Shown: positions 32,852 through 42,343, counted from the first letter of the stretch. The stretch: 64,000 nt of DNA from Duganella aquatilis (GCF_009674565.1 NZ_WKJL01000006.1:62001-126000); one strand, 5' to 3'. Numbers and translations: made by a program. The notes: generated from the letters alone by a model not told the origin.

Positions 32852-35026
32852 TTATTTTTTCATCCAAGTTAAAAATGGCGTGAGATCGGTCCCGCTTTCG
32901 ACATACCAGGCGCGCCGCGCGATGTCGAATTTTGCGCCCAGCGCCTTGACCTCGTCCTTGTCGTGGAAACTGGCCGTCAGGTAGTGGCGCGAGGCCGGCG
33001 CAGGGGCTGGCGCCCTCTGGTTTCGCTCTAGCGCACCCTCGGCAGCTGCTGAAGATTTAGGCAGTCGCATCTGCGCGATGAAGCTGCTGCGCGCGCCGGC
33101 GTCGGCCGGCGACATCAATGTGAGGCGCGCACGGGCGCGTGTCGCCGCCACATAGAACAGGTTTTCCTCCTCCCTTCTGGGATGGGCCGGGTGGGGGAAT
33201 TCGCCCTCCTCCAGAAAGGGGAGGATGACGTGGTCGAACTCCTTGCCCTTGGCATTGGCTGCACATTCAATCAGCACCGACTTGCGGTCGCGCTTGCGGC
33301 GGATGAAGGCTTCGCGTGCGTTCACCGCGCTCCAGAATTCGCGCAGGCTCTGGCCGGAGGCGGCCGCCGATTCGAGCAGGCTGGCGATCGACCGCGTGAT
33401 GACGCTGGCGTCGTAGGCGCGCACGAAGATGCGGCGCGCGGTGGCGGCCAGCTTGACGCGCTCGCACAATTCGGTCAGCACGGCGGCGGCCGGCGCGTCG
33501 GCATCGACGGTCGCCAGCCACGCCAGCGCATCGATCACGGCGCGCTTGGTGGCCTGGCTGGCGACGTCGCGGTAGCCCGGCTCGACGCCGTCGCGGCGCT
33601 CGTCCTCGATCATGAACAGTTCGCCCAGCAGGTCGGGACTCTTCAGGATCTGCTGCTTGAAGTTGTCCATGCTGCGCGTGGAGAACTTCATTTCGCTGAA
33701 CGCCACCAGTGCATCGACGATGGCGACGCGCACCTGCTCCGACTTGACGGCGGCGAAATCGCGCAGCGCAATGGCCAGCAGCCCGCGCAGGAACAGGATT
33801 TCATCGCGTTGCAGGTAGCCGGCCATCGGCGGCGTGCGGTAGTCGATATCGGCTTCGATCAGCGCGTTTTCAATGGCCATCGACTGGTGGCGGTCGCGGA
33901 TCAGGATGGCGCAGCCGTCGTAGGCATGGCCGTCGGCCTTCCACTGGCGCACGGCGGCGACAACGCGCTGGGCGCAATCGGCGGCGCTGTCGTAGTGGGC
34001 GTGCAGGATCTCGGTGCGCAGCGGTAGGCCTGATTCCACGGGCTTGTGCTTCAACTCGGCCATGGCGTAGGCCAGGTGCGGACCGTGGCGCCAGGTCTGC
34101 GTCAGCGGATAGCGCACCAGCCGGGGAAAGCGTTCGGCGAAGCGGCGGTTCAGGTATTCCTCGCTGGCGCCCAGCTTGGCGTGGATCACCTGGTCCTTGT
34201 CGCCGGCGCCGACAAAGAAGCACTGCGGCCGGTCGATCAGCGCTTCCAGGATGCGGAAGGCCGCTTCGTTCAGGTCGTGCAGCTCGTCGCACAGCACCAG
34301 CCGGTAGTCCGGGAACTGCTCGGCCAGGCGCGCGCCGGCGTGCAGGTTGCAGGCCAGGTCGTAGGTGGCGTCGAACGGGCCGCGGAACACCGCGCCGGCG
34401 CCGCCGTCCAGCCGCATGGCCTCGTATTCCAGCGTGACCAGATAGTCGGTCAGCGTGATGCCCAGCTGCTCGGCGGCCTCGTCGTGGCCCATGAATTCGA
34501 CGTCGCTGTCGAGCGCCATGGTGGCTTTCAGGCCCAGCTGGACGTCGAGGAACTGGCTCAACGCCAGGCTGTGGGTGTGCAGCTCCAGGCCGTCGACGCT
34601 GCCGGCGTAGCGCTCGCCGGTGCGGTCCGTCGCCTGCAATGCGTAGTCCTTCAGCGCGCGCACGTCGCGGCATTGGCGCACATCGTCGTTGTCGGCCAGG
34701 TCCATCATCCAGGCCGAGAAATCCTCGAAACTCAGCACCGCCACGCGTTCCACCAGCGTTGGCGGCACGCCCACTTCCACCAGCCGGCGGCGCAGCACGT
34801 CGCGCGCTTCCGGCGTGAAGGTCAGCGCCAGGATCTGTTCCGGCGCCAGTTGCCGCGCCAATGCTTCGCCGATGCGCAGCGCCAGCGTGGTGGTCTTGGC
34901 GGCGCCGGCGTTGGCGTCGACCAGCACCACCTTGTTCTGCGCCAGCTGGATGGCGTGCTGTTCAGCGGTGGGGATCAGGCCTTGCGGAGTGAAACGGGGA
35001 GAATTGGGCGGTTTGGGCTGGTTCAT
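32852..35026 (-). CDS. UvrD/Rep-type ATP-dependent helicase, divergent, with C-terminal DUF5710-like domain
   Basis: 724 residues. Q-motif region PTAEQHAIQLAQN, an altered Walker A ANAGAAKTTTLA (UvrD proteins have AGAGSGKT), TFTPEARDVLRRRL, Walker B region VLCDELHDLNEAAF (DELHD where UvrD has DExQD), QTWRHG, and a C-terminal FYVAATRARARLTL motif VI. Thus an SF1A helicase core of unusual type. After an Ala/Pro linker, the final about 45 residues (YLTASFHDKDEVKALGAKFDIARRAWYVESGTDLTPFLTW) resemble DUF5710, a small domain often attached to DNA-processing enzymes. It sits 3 nt from the LacI-type regulator gene on the same strand. Exact role unknown. Confidence 0.85.
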   Translation of the reverse strand: MNQPKPPNSPRFTPQGLIPTAEQHAIQLAQNKVVLVDANAGAAKTTTLALRIGEALARQLAPEQILALTFTPEARDVLRRRLVEVGVPPTLVERVAVLSFEDFSAWMMDLADNDDVRQCRDVRALKDYALQATDRTGERYAGSVDGLELHTHSLALSQFLDVQLGLKATMALDSDVEFMGHDEAAEQLGITLTDYLVTLEYEAMRLDGGAGAVFRGPFDATYDLACNLHAGARLAEQFPDYRLVLCDELHDLNEAAFRILEALIDRPQCFFVGAGDKDQVIHAKLGASEEYLNRRFAERFPRLVRYPLTQTWRHGPHLAYAMAELKHKPVESGLPLRTEILHAHYDSAADCAQRVVAAVRQWKADGHAYDGCAILIRDRHQSMAIENALIEADIDYRTPPMAGYLQRDEILFLRGLLAIALRDFAAVKSEQVRVAIVDALVAFSEMKFSTRSMDNFKQQILKSPDLLGELFMIEDERRDGVEPGYRDVASQATKRAVIDALAWLATVDADAPAAAVLTELCERVKLAATARRIFVRAYDASVITRSIASLLESAAASGQSLREFWSAVNAREAFIRRKRDRKSVLIECAANAKGKEFDHVILPFLEEGEFPHPAHPRREEENLFYVAATRARARLTLMSPADAGARSSFIAQMRLPKSSAAAEGALERNQRAPAPAPASRHYLTASFHDKDEVKALGAKFDIARRAWYVESGTDLTPFLTWMKK

Positions 35027-35029
35027 CCG

Positions 35030-36154
35030 CTACATTATAGCGACCGGCAGCCGCAGGCCGGTAGCGGTCAGCGCCGGCGGCGCGCCGGCCGGCGTCAGGC
35101 GCGCGGTGGCGCCTTCGATGAACTGGGCGTTGAAAACGCGCCGTTCGGTGTCGGTTTCGTGGTGGTCGATGCGTGCGCACAGCAGGTCGGCGGCGGCGGC
35201 GGCCATTTTCGGCATCGGCTGGCGCAGCGTGGTCAGGTTGTAGCTGATCCAGTTGGACGGCTCGACGGCGTCGAAGCCGGCCACCGACAGCTGGCCCGGC
35301 ACGTCCAGTCCCAGCTCGTGGCGCGCGCAGTCCAGGCAGCCGATGGCCATGACGTCGCTGCCGCAGATGACGGCGTCCGGCACGCTGCCCAGCTGGGCGA
35401 TGATGGCTTTCAGCCCCAGCGCGCCGCTGCGGTAATCGTAGGCGCCGGGCACCACCACCGGCGTTGGCAGGCCCAGTTCGGCGAGGCGTTCGCAGGCGCC
35501 GCGCTGGCGTTCGCTGGCCACACTGTAGTCCTCGCTGCCAGCGATGATGCCGAACTGGCGATGGCCGGCCGCCGCCAGCCGCGAGGCCAGCATGCGGCCC
35601 GACTCCAGGTGATCGCAGGTGACGGTGTTGACCGAGGCGTCGCGCAGGGTGCGGTTGAACAGCACCAGCGGCATGCGCCGGCGTTCGAATTCGGCGATAT
35701 GTTGCGGCGTCAGGCGGGCGGCCGCGACCACGCCGTCGACCTGGAATTGCCAGACATCGGCCAGCACGCGGTCGACATCGGCCTCGCGCTGCAGCGTGAA
35801 CAGCAGCACGCGCTTGCCGTGCGCGGTGAATTGCTGGCTCAGTTCGGCCAGCAGTTCCGGGTAATACAGGTTGGCCTGGTTGGTCATGATCAGCGCCACC
35901 ATGTTGGAGCGGCGGGTAATCAGGCTGCGCGCGGCGGCGTTCGGGATATAGTCGAGCAGGGCGGCGGCCTTCATCACCAGCGCATAGGTGGCCTTGGACA
36001 CGCTGGCGCCCGGCTTGAAGCAGCGCGACACGGCCGATTGCGATACGCCGGCCACCAGCGCCACGTCATAGGACGTAACGCGACGGTTCTCGCGGGCGAT
36101 CACGGATTTCACTTCTGTTGCGCAATGCTCAACTGTCAGCTTGGTTTTGGTCAT
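35030..36154 (-). CDS. LacI-family transcriptional regulator
   Basis: 374 residues. HTH at about 27-46 (TSYDVALVAGVSQSAVSRCF) followed by the hinge (YIPNAAARSLITRRS) and a periplasmic-binding-protein-like effector domain (NMVALIMTNQANLYYPELL, FQVDGVVAAA, GRMLASRLAAAGHRQFGIIAGSEDY, DAVICGSDVMAIGCLD). It carries an extra N-terminal stretch of about 25 residues before the HTH, longer than usual. Such regulators usually respond to sugars, but no sugar genes are adjacent. The effector is unknown. The 211-bp intergenic region to the Hsp70-like gene shows no clear operator. Confidence 0.9.
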   Translation of the reverse strand: MTKTKLTVEHCATEVKSVIARENRRVTSYDVALVAGVSQSAVSRCFKPGASVSKATYALVMKAAALLDYIPNAAARSLITRRSNMVALIMTNQANLYYPELLAELSQQFTAHGKRVLLFTLQREADVDRVLADVWQFQVDGVVAAARLTPQHIAEFERRRMPLVLFNRTLRDASVNTVTCDHLESGRMLASRLAAAGHRQFGIIAGSEDYSVASERQRGACERLAELGLPTPVVVPGAYDYRSGALGLKAIIAQLGSVPDAVICGSDVMAIGCLDCARHELGLDVPGQLSVAGFDAVEPSNWISYNLTTLRQPMPKMAAAAADLLCARIDHHETDTERRVFNAQFIEGATARLTPAGAPPALTATGLRLPVAIM

Positions 36155-36365
36155 CGTCTGGTGTTTGGGACTGAAGCCGTTTTGTTTGCATTTTTGTCAG
36201 TGAAACGAGCATAATTAAAAACTTACCGGATGGCAATAAATATCGCATTTCTACAAAGAAATATCTTCTCCCATGTGGCTATGACGCAATTTATCCTGTT
36301 GAGGGGGTTTTTCTGATAGCATATCGCCCCTTTAGCTGAACTGATGTGATTAAGGAAGGGGCAAG

Positions 36366-37616
36366 ATGGCCATAGCTTGCGGCGTCGATTTCGGCACGTC
36401 CAATTCCACCGTCGGCTGGGTGCGTCCCGGCCATCCGGTGATGCTGGGACTGGAGGATGGCAAGGTCACCCTGCCGTCCGTTGTCTTCTTTAATGCGGAC
36501 GACGATGAAGTCACCTATGGGCGCGCTGCGCTGGCCGAATACCTGGCCGGCTACGAAGGGCGTTTGATGCGCTCGATGAAGAGTTTGCTCGGCACCAGCC
36601 TGATCGACGGCCAGACCGAGGTCGGCGGTCGCGCGCTGCCGTTCCGCATGCTGCTGGCGCAGTTCATCGGCGAGCTGAAGAAGCGCGCCGAGCGTTCGGC
36701 CGGCCGCCAATTCTCGTCGGCGGTGTTCGGCCGTCCGGTCCACTTCATCGACGACAGCCAGGAAAACGACCAACTGGCCGAAACCACGCTGGCCGAAGTG
36801 GCGCGCTCGGTGGGCTTCAAGGACATCGCCTTCCAGTTCGAGCCGATCGCCGCGGCGTTCGACTACGAATCGCAGATCGACCGCGAGGAGCTGGTGCTGA
36901 TCGCCGACATCGGCGGCGGCACCTCGGACTTCTCGCTGGTGCGCCTGTCGCCCGAACGCGCCAAAAAGGCCGAGCGGCGCGACGACATCCTGGCCAACGG
37001 CGGCGTCCACATCGGCGGCACCGACTTCGATAAATACCTGAGCCTGTCGTCCATCATGCCGCTGCTGGGCTATGGCAGCCGCCTGCGCAACAACAGTGAA
37101 GTGCCGTCCAGCTATTTCTTCAACCTGGCCACCTGGCACACCATCAACCAGGTCTACACCAAGAAGATGTGGACCCAGCTGTCCGACCTGATCCGCGATT
37201 CGGCCGAGCAGGAAAAGCTGGGCCGCCTGCAGCGCCTGATCGACGAGCGCGCCGGCCACTGGCTGGCGATGAAGGCGGAAGAGGGCAAGATCGCCCTGTC
37301 CGACGCCGCCCAGGTGCAGCTGGAACTGGACCGCCTGGCGCCGCCGGTGACGCTGGAACTGAACCGCGACCAGTTCGACGGCGCCATCGACCACCTGGTC
37401 GGCTCGGTCGAGTCGACCGTGCTGAACCTGCTGCGCGACGCCGGCGTCAAGCCGGAAGACGTCGACACTGTGTTTTTCACCGGTGGTTCCAGCGGCGTGC
37501 GCAAGCTGCGCGAACGCATCGGTGCGCTGGTGCCGGCCGCGCGCAAGGTCGAAGGCGATCTGTTCGGCAGCATCGGCGCCGGCCTGGCGCTGGATGCCGT
37601 CAGAAAGTTCGGATAA
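36366..37616 (+). CDS. Hsp70-family protein, YegD-like
   Basis: 416 residues with the actin/Hsp70 ATPase signatures: phosphate 1 VDFGTSNSTVGW, the connect region FEPIAAAFDYE, phosphate 2 LIADIGGGTSDFSLV and adenosine motif VFFTGGSSGVRKLRERIG. The substrate-binding half of DnaK is absent, as in YegD. A strong Shine-Dalgarno (GGAAGGGG) precedes the ATG. Function of YegD-type proteins is poorly known. It is followed 5 nt later by an exonuclease gene, so they are co-transcribed. Confidence 0.92.
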   Translation: MAIACGVDFGTSNSTVGWVRPGHPVMLGLEDGKVTLPSVVFFNADDDEVTYGRAALAEYLAGYEGRLMRSMKSLLGTSLIDGQTEVGGRALPFRMLLAQFIGELKKRAERSAGRQFSSAVFGRPVHFIDDSQENDQLAETTLAEVARSVGFKDIAFQFEPIAAAFDYESQIDREELVLIADIGGGTSDFSLVRLSPERAKKAERRDDILANGGVHIGGTDFDKYLSLSSIMPLLGYGSRLRNNSEVPSSYFFNLATWHTINQVYTKKMWTQLSDLIRDSAEQEKLGRLQRLIDERAGHWLAMKAEEGKIALSDAAQVQLELDRLAPPVTLELNRDQFDGAIDHLVGSVESTVLNLLRDAGVKPEDVDTVFFTGGSSGVRKLRERIGALVPAARKVEGDLFGSIGAGLALDAVRKFG

Positions 37617-37621
37617 GCCCC

Positions 37622-38245
37622 ATGCTCGACCAGCCCATCGTCATGCTCGACTTCGAGACCACCGGCCTGTCGCCCGCGATGGGCGACCGCATCACCGAAG
37701 TGGCGGCGCTGCGCATCGTCGACGGCGAGGTGGTCGAGCGCTATGTGTCGCTGATCAATTGCGGCGTGCGCATTCCATCCTTCATCACCGGCCTGACCGG
37801 CATCACCCAGGCCATGGTGGACAAGGCGCCGCCGGTGCACGAAGTGGTGCCGCAATTGCTGGACTTCATCGGCAGCGATCCGCTGTCCGCCCACAACGCC
37901 AGCTTCGACGACAAGTTCCTGCGCGCCGAGGCCGAGCGGCTGGACCTGACGCCGCGCCATGCGTCGCTGGTGTGCTCGCTGAAACTGTCGCGCCGCGTGT
38001 TCCCGGAGCTGGGCAGTTACAAGCTGGGCCATCTGTCGGGCGCGCTTGGCATCCGCTTCAACAGCGCGGCTCACCGGGCCGAGGCCGATGCCGAGGTCGC
38101 CGCCAGGCTGCTGGTGCACATCGGCGGCCATCTTCGTTCAACGTACGGCATCCACCGCGTTGACAGTGAACTGCTGGTGTCGGTCAACAAGCTGGCGGCC
38201 GCCAAGGTGCCGCAATTCCTGCAAAAGCGCGGCCAGCCCGTTTGA
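37622..38245 (+). CDS. DEDDh 3'-5' exonuclease (DnaQ-like)
   Basis: 207 residues. ATG 37622 is chosen because the catalytic motif starts at once: MLDFETTGL (Asp and Glu of ExoI), then HNASFDDKFL (ExoII) and HRAEADA (ExoIII with the catalytic His). ITGLTGITQAMV between them is typical of the polymerase III epsilon family. It probably degrades DNA or RNA 3'-5' with two metal ions. It is separate from any polymerase subunit, so it is a stand-alone nuclease rather than the replicative proofreader. The open frame extends far upstream inside the Hsp70 gene, but that part is antisense-like noise. Confidence 0.9.
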   Translation: MLDQPIVMLDFETTGLSPAMGDRITEVAALRIVDGEVVERYVSLINCGVRIPSFITGLTGITQAMVDKAPPVHEVVPQLLDFIGSDPLSAHNASFDDKFLRAEAERLDLTPRHASLVCSLKLSRRVFPELGSYKLGHLSGALGIRFNSAAHRAEADAEVAARLLVHIGGHLRSTYGIHRVDSELLVSVNKLAAAKVPQFLQKRGQPV

Positions 38246-38320
38246 GCGTTGTCAAATCCCGTCCGGGGCCGCGTTTTACACTTTGATCAACTGTGTTGTC
38301 ATGTTGGTCAGAGGCATATC

Positions 38321-39724
38321 GTGAAAAAACAGTGTACGGCCAAAGAAGGTCATGACGTCTACCTGTGGTTCCTCGACGCCGCCGAGCGTGGCAACGCCTA
38401 TGCGCAGTTCAATCTCGGCCGGATGTACAAAAAAGGCGAGGGCGTGGCGCGCGACGAAGCGCAGGCCTGCCGCTGGATGAGCAAGGCGGCGGCCCAGGGG
38501 CTGGCCTACGCCCAGAATCAGCTGGGCGCCATGTACTACTACGGCCGCGGCGTCGACAGCGACGACGACCTGGCCGCGCACTGGTTCCGCTGCGCCGCCC
38601 GCCAGGGCGAAGCGTCGGCCCAGCAGAATCTCGGTCTCATGTACAAAAAGGGACGTGGCGTGCCGCAGAGCGACGAAGTGGCGCTGGCCTGTTTTTGCCG
38701 TGCCGCAGAGCAGGGCCTGGCCAGCGCGCAAACGCTGGTCGGCGAAGCGTACTGCAACGGCTATGGCGTGACGCAAAATTATCCGCTGGCCCTGGCCTGG
38801 TTCCGCAAAGCCGCCCTGCAAAACGACGCCAACGCCCAGTTGCAGCTGGGACTGATGTACAAGCACGCGCGCGGCGTGCCGCGCAACGAGGCGCAGGCGG
38901 TGGCCTGGTTCCGGCAGGCGGCGGCGCAGGATGATGCGGTGGCCCAGCGCCTGGTCGGCGTGGCCTATGCCGAAGGGCTGGGCGTGTCGCGCGACGCCCG
39001 CCGCGGTTACGCCTGGCTGCTGCGCGCCGCCGAGCAGGAAGACGCCGACGCCCAGTTCAATCTCGGCGTGATGCTGGCCAACGGCAAGGGCGTGGAGCAG
39101 GACGACGAGCTGGCGTTCACCTGGTATCGGCGCGCGGCGCAGGCCGGCCACGCGCTGGCACAGTACAACCTCGGCGGCCTGTACGCGCGCGGGCGCGGCG
39201 TCGAGCGCGACGAGGGCATGGCGCTGGAGTGGTACCGGCGCGCGGCCGAGCAGGGCACGCCGCATGCGCAGTTCAACGTTGCCGTCATGTACGCCAATGG
39301 CAACGGCGTGACCCGCGACGAGGCGCTGGCCGCCGTCTGGTATCGCAGCGCCGCCGAGCAGGGCGACGCCAGCGCGCAGAACAACCTCGGAGTGATGTAC
39401 GCCAACGGCGTCGGCGTCGAGCGCGACGATGCGCAGGCGGTCGACTGGTACGGCAAGGCTGCCGAGCAGGGCCATGCGCTGGCGCAGTTCAACCTGGGCG
39501 GAATGTATGGCTGCGGACGCGGCGTCGAGCGCGATCCGACCCGCTCCTTCATGTGGCTGACGCTGGCGGCGCAGGCAGGCGACGTGGCGGCGGTCAGCAA
39601 CCGCCGCAAGATGGCGCTGGTGATGACGCCGCAGGCCATCGAAGCGGCGCAGGCGCTGGTGCACGCATGGCGCGACACCCATGCGCGCGCCTGCTACGTG
39701 CCGCACAACCGGGCGTCGGACTGA
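38321..39724 (+). CDS. Sel1-repeat protein
   Basis: 467 residues from GTG 38321, preceded by AGAGG; a TTG 72 nt upstream is less likely. After about 12 residues the chain is eleven full Sel1-like repeats of 36 residues, plus a partial one, with the pattern W-(Y/F)-R-x-A-A-x-Q-G-x-A-x-A-Q-x-N-L-G-x-M-Y-x-x-G-x-G-V-x-R-D. These form an alpha solenoid for protein binding. No signal peptide, so cytosolic. Sel1 proteins in bacteria often act in signalling or stress. The stop lies 1 nt from the stop of the convergent GGDEF/EAL gene. Confidence 0.9.
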   Translation: MKKQCTAKEGHDVYLWFLDAAERGNAYAQFNLGRMYKKGEGVARDEAQACRWMSKAAAQGLAYAQNQLGAMYYYGRGVDSDDDLAAHWFRCAARQGEASAQQNLGLMYKKGRGVPQSDEVALACFCRAAEQGLASAQTLVGEAYCNGYGVTQNYPLALAWFRKAALQNDANAQLQLGLMYKHARGVPRNEAQAVAWFRQAAAQDDAVAQRLVGVAYAEGLGVSRDARRGYAWLLRAAEQEDADAQFNLGVMLANGKGVEQDDELAFTWYRRAAQAGHALAQYNLGGLYARGRGVERDEGMALEWYRRAAEQGTPHAQFNVAVMYANGNGVTRDEALAAVWYRSAAEQGDASAQNNLGVMYANGVGVERDDAQAVDWYGKAAEQGHALAQFNLGGMYGCGRGVERDPTRSFMWLTLAAQAGDVAAVSNRRKMALVMTPQAIEAAQALVHAWRDTHARACYVPHNRASD

Positions 39725-39725
39725 C

Positions 39726-41564
39726 TCAGGCCCGGGCGGGCAGGCGGCGGTCGAGGAACAGGCTGTTGCCGTGGATTTTCTTGGCCTGCTTCTTTGATTC
39801 GGCGGCGGCGGTGGCGATCTGGTGGTGGGTGTGGTACTGGTGCGGTTCGACGCGGATCGCGCCGATCGACAGGCTCATCAACGAGTAAAACACTTTTTTG
39901 CCCTGGCGGTCTTCGCTGAGGTAGCCGCCGCGCTCGCGGTCGTCGGCGCTGTAGAAGTCCAGCACGTTGTGGCCGAATTCGTCCAGCACCGCCTGGCAGC
40001 GCCGTTCCCAGTCCTCGCTCTGGAACAGCACCATGAAGTCGTCGCCGCCGATGTGGCCGACAAAGTCGCGGTCGGGATCGCAATAGCCGCTGAGGATGTT
40101 GCCGGTCAGCTGGATCACGTCGTCGCCCCGGCGGTAGCCGTAGATGTCGTTGAACGGCTTGAAATGGTCGAGGTCGAAATAGCAGACCCAGAAGCGGGCG
40201 CCGCTTTCCAGCAGACGCTCGATATGTTCGGTGATCGGCACATTGCCCGGCAGCTGTGTCAGCGGGTTGGCGTAGCGCGCGGCATGGATCTGCATCTGGG
40301 TGATCTCGCGCATCAGGTCGTGGCCGGTGCCCATGCCCAGATAGCGGCCCTGGTCGGTGATGATGAAACCGTTGAACAGGTGGTGCGCCTCGGCCTTGGC
40401 CATGCGGTAGCTCAGTTCCTGCAGGCTGGTGTTGCGGTCGGCCACCAGCGGCGTGCGGTCCATGAACTGCTGGCACGACTTCTTGCCGTACAGCTCGCGC
40501 TCGTAGGGGCGGGCGAAGTGCTCGATCATGTCGAAGCGGTTGATCAGGCCCTGCGGCTGGCCGTCGTCCACCACCGGAAGTATCATCAGCTTCGGGTCGC
40601 GCTGGAAGATCGCGTACACCTCGTTGTTGTTCATGCTCGACGTCACCGCCGGCACCTCGTGCAGCAGCTTGTGGATGCTGGAAGCGTGCTGGTCGTTGAG
40701 GCGCTGCGGATATACGGCGACGCCGTTGCGCGACAGCGCCTTGACCACCTCGGGCTGCGCGCTGCGCGCGGGCAGCGGCTGCGGCCGGCCCAGATGGTAG
40801 CCCTGGCCGTAGGCGACGCCGACGTCGCGCAGCACCAGCAGCTCCGGCTGCGTCTCGATGCCCTCGGCGATCACCAGCGTGTTGGATTTCTCTGCGATTT
40901 CCTGGATCGAGCGCACGAATTGCAGCTTCACCGGATCATGATTGATGCCCTGGATGAAATGCATGTCGATCTTGACATACTCGGGCCGCAATTCCGACCA
41001 CAGCCGCAGGCTGGAAAAGCCCTCGCCGAGGTCGTCGATAGCGATCTGAAAGCCCATCTGGCGGTAATGCAGCACCGCCTCGCGCATCAGGGCGTAGTCG
41101 CAGGTGGGCTGGTTTTCGGTCAGCTCGATGATCACGCGCCCGGGATGGATGCCGATCTGCTGGATGATTTCCAGCGTCTCGCCATGGCGCGCATCGCGCT
41201 GCAGCAGGCACTCCGGGCTGACGTTGAGGAACAGCTGGCCCGGCAGGGCCAGCTCGGCAAAGCGCTCCAGCACCACCTTGCGGCACAGGTTCTCGACCTG
41301 CGCCGTCAGGCCGTTGGCGCGCGCCGCCTTGAACAGATTCATCGGCGAATGCAACGGACTGCCGGACGGCCCGCGTATCAAACCTTCATAAGCGATGATT
41401 TCGCCGCTCTGCATGTGTACAATCGGTTGGAACACCGCACTGAGCTGCCTGCGCGCCAGGATCTCGTACAACTGCGAACGCAGCAGCGCTTCCTCCCCGT
41501 CCTCGTCGCGAGGCGTCAGGTAAGTGACTGTGGCGCCGGCGGACGGCTGGAGTGCGGAATTCAC
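39726..41564 (-). CDS. EAL-CBS-GGDEF protein (GGDDF variant)
   Basis: 612 residues from GTG 41564; no Shine-Dalgarno is obvious. Order: EAL domain (about 35-275; EGLIRG in place of EAL, LFLNVSPE, ELTENQ, IDDLGEGFSSL, YVKID, IAEGIET), a pair of CBS-like segments (about 290-425), and a C-terminal GGDEF domain whose active site reads GGDDF. The EAL residues needed for cyclic-di-GMP hydrolysis appear present; whether GGDDF makes cyclic-di-GMP is uncertain. No membrane helices. CBS domains usually bind adenine nucleotides, so energy state might tune it. Confidence 0.88.
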   Translation of the reverse strand: MNSALQPSAGATVTYLTPRDEDGEEALLRSQLYEILARRQLSAVFQPIVHMQSGEIIAYEGLIRGPSGSPLHSPMNLFKAARANGLTAQVENLCRKVVLERFAELALPGQLFLNVSPECLLQRDARHGETLEIIQQIGIHPGRVIIELTENQPTCDYALMREAVLHYRQMGFQIAIDDLGEGFSSLRLWSELRPEYVKIDMHFIQGINHDPVKLQFVRSIQEIAEKSNTLVIAEGIETQPELLVLRDVGVAYGQGYHLGRPQPLPARSAQPEVVKALSRNGVAVYPQRLNDQHASSIHKLLHEVPAVTSSMNNNEVYAIFQRDPKLMILPVVDDGQPQGLINRFDMIEHFARPYERELYGKKSCQQFMDRTPLVADRNTSLQELSYRMAKAEAHHLFNGFIITDQGRYLGMGTGHDLMREITQMQIHAARYANPLTQLPGNVPITEHIERLLESGARFWVCYFDLDHFKPFNDIYGYRRGDDVIQLTGNILSGYCDPDRDFVGHIGGDDFMVLFQSEDWERRCQAVLDEFGHNVLDFYSADDRERGGYLSEDRQGKKVFYSLMSLSIGAIRVEPHQYHTHHQIATAAAESKKQAKKIHGNSLFLDRRLPARA

Positions 41565-41704
41565 GATGAATCGTTTGCCAAATATCAGTTTAACTGTACG
41601 ATCATAGAAGCAATTTGTTACCGGATGATGAATTTAAGAAACATATTGTCCTGGACACGCGCTACAATTGACAATCACACCGTCGTTTAAGAGAGCAGGT
41701 ATTT

Positions 41705-42328
41705 ATGCATGGTCGTTCCCTCGTTTTTTGCTTGAGCCTGTTTAGCGCGGCCAGCGCCGGCGCCAGCGGCATTGCAGTGCAGGTGCAGGACGCGACTGGC
41801 AAGGTGCTACCGGATACCGTGGTCTATGTCGAACTCGAAGGCGGCGCATCGCCGGCCGGCAAGCCGGCCACCGCGCAGATCGAGCAGAAGGGCCTGAAAT
41901 TCCTGCCGCTGGTGACCGTGGTGCAGACCGGCGCCACCATCAACTTCCCCAACAACGACAAGGTGCGCCACCACATCTATTCGTTCTCGCCGGCGCACAA
42001 ATTCGACCAGAAGCTGTATTCCGGCCAGGCGGCGTCGCCGCAGGTGTTCGACAAGGCTGGCACGGTTGTCCTCGGCTGCAATATTCATGACAAAATGATC
42101 GCCTACGTGAAGGTGGTCGACACGCCGTATTTCGCCAAGACCGACGGCTCCGGCGCCGTCCGCATCGAGCTGCCGGCGGCCGGCAAGTACGTGGTCAAGG
42201 CCTGGCATTACAACACCGTGGGCGGCGCCACGCCGGAGCAGACGCTGACGGTGAAGGCGGGCGACCTGACGACGGCCGTCTTCAAGCTGCCGATGAAACC
42301 CACCGCGGCCGACGACGCCGCGCTTTAA
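41705..42328 (+). CDS. Exported cupredoxin-like (methylamine utilization type) protein
   Basis: 207 residues with a signal peptide ending near AGASG. Plastocyanin-like fold with type-1 copper ligands visible: His in VRHHIYSFS (89/90), then Cys125, His128 and Met131 in LGCNIHDKM. A C-terminal carboxypeptidase-regulatory-like beta segment (GSGAVRIELPAAGKYVVKAWHY) follows. Proteins of this type are annotated as methylamine utilization proteins, though no methylamine dehydrogenase is nearby. It sits 15 nt upstream of a GGDEF-EAL gene on the same strand and presumably shares its transcript. Periplasmic electron transfer or copper sensing are both possible. Confidence 0.85.
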   Translation: MHGRSLVFCLSLFSAASAGASGIAVQVQDATGKVLPDTVVYVELEGGASPAGKPATAQIEQKGLKFLPLVTVVQTGATINFPNNDKVRHHIYSFSPAHKFDQKLYSGQAASPQVFDKAGTVVLGCNIHDKMIAYVKVVDTPYFAKTDGSGAVRIELPAAGKYVVKAWHYNTVGGATPEQTLTVKAGDLTTAVFKLPMKPTAADDAAL

Positions 42329-42343
42329 AGGACTGGCCTGAGC

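Noticed and set aside
38340-39600. Regularly spaced similar DNA units, considered as a CRISPR or satellite array
   Set aside because: The periodicity is 108 bp and codes for Sel1 repeats; DNA similarity is imperfect and follows codons.
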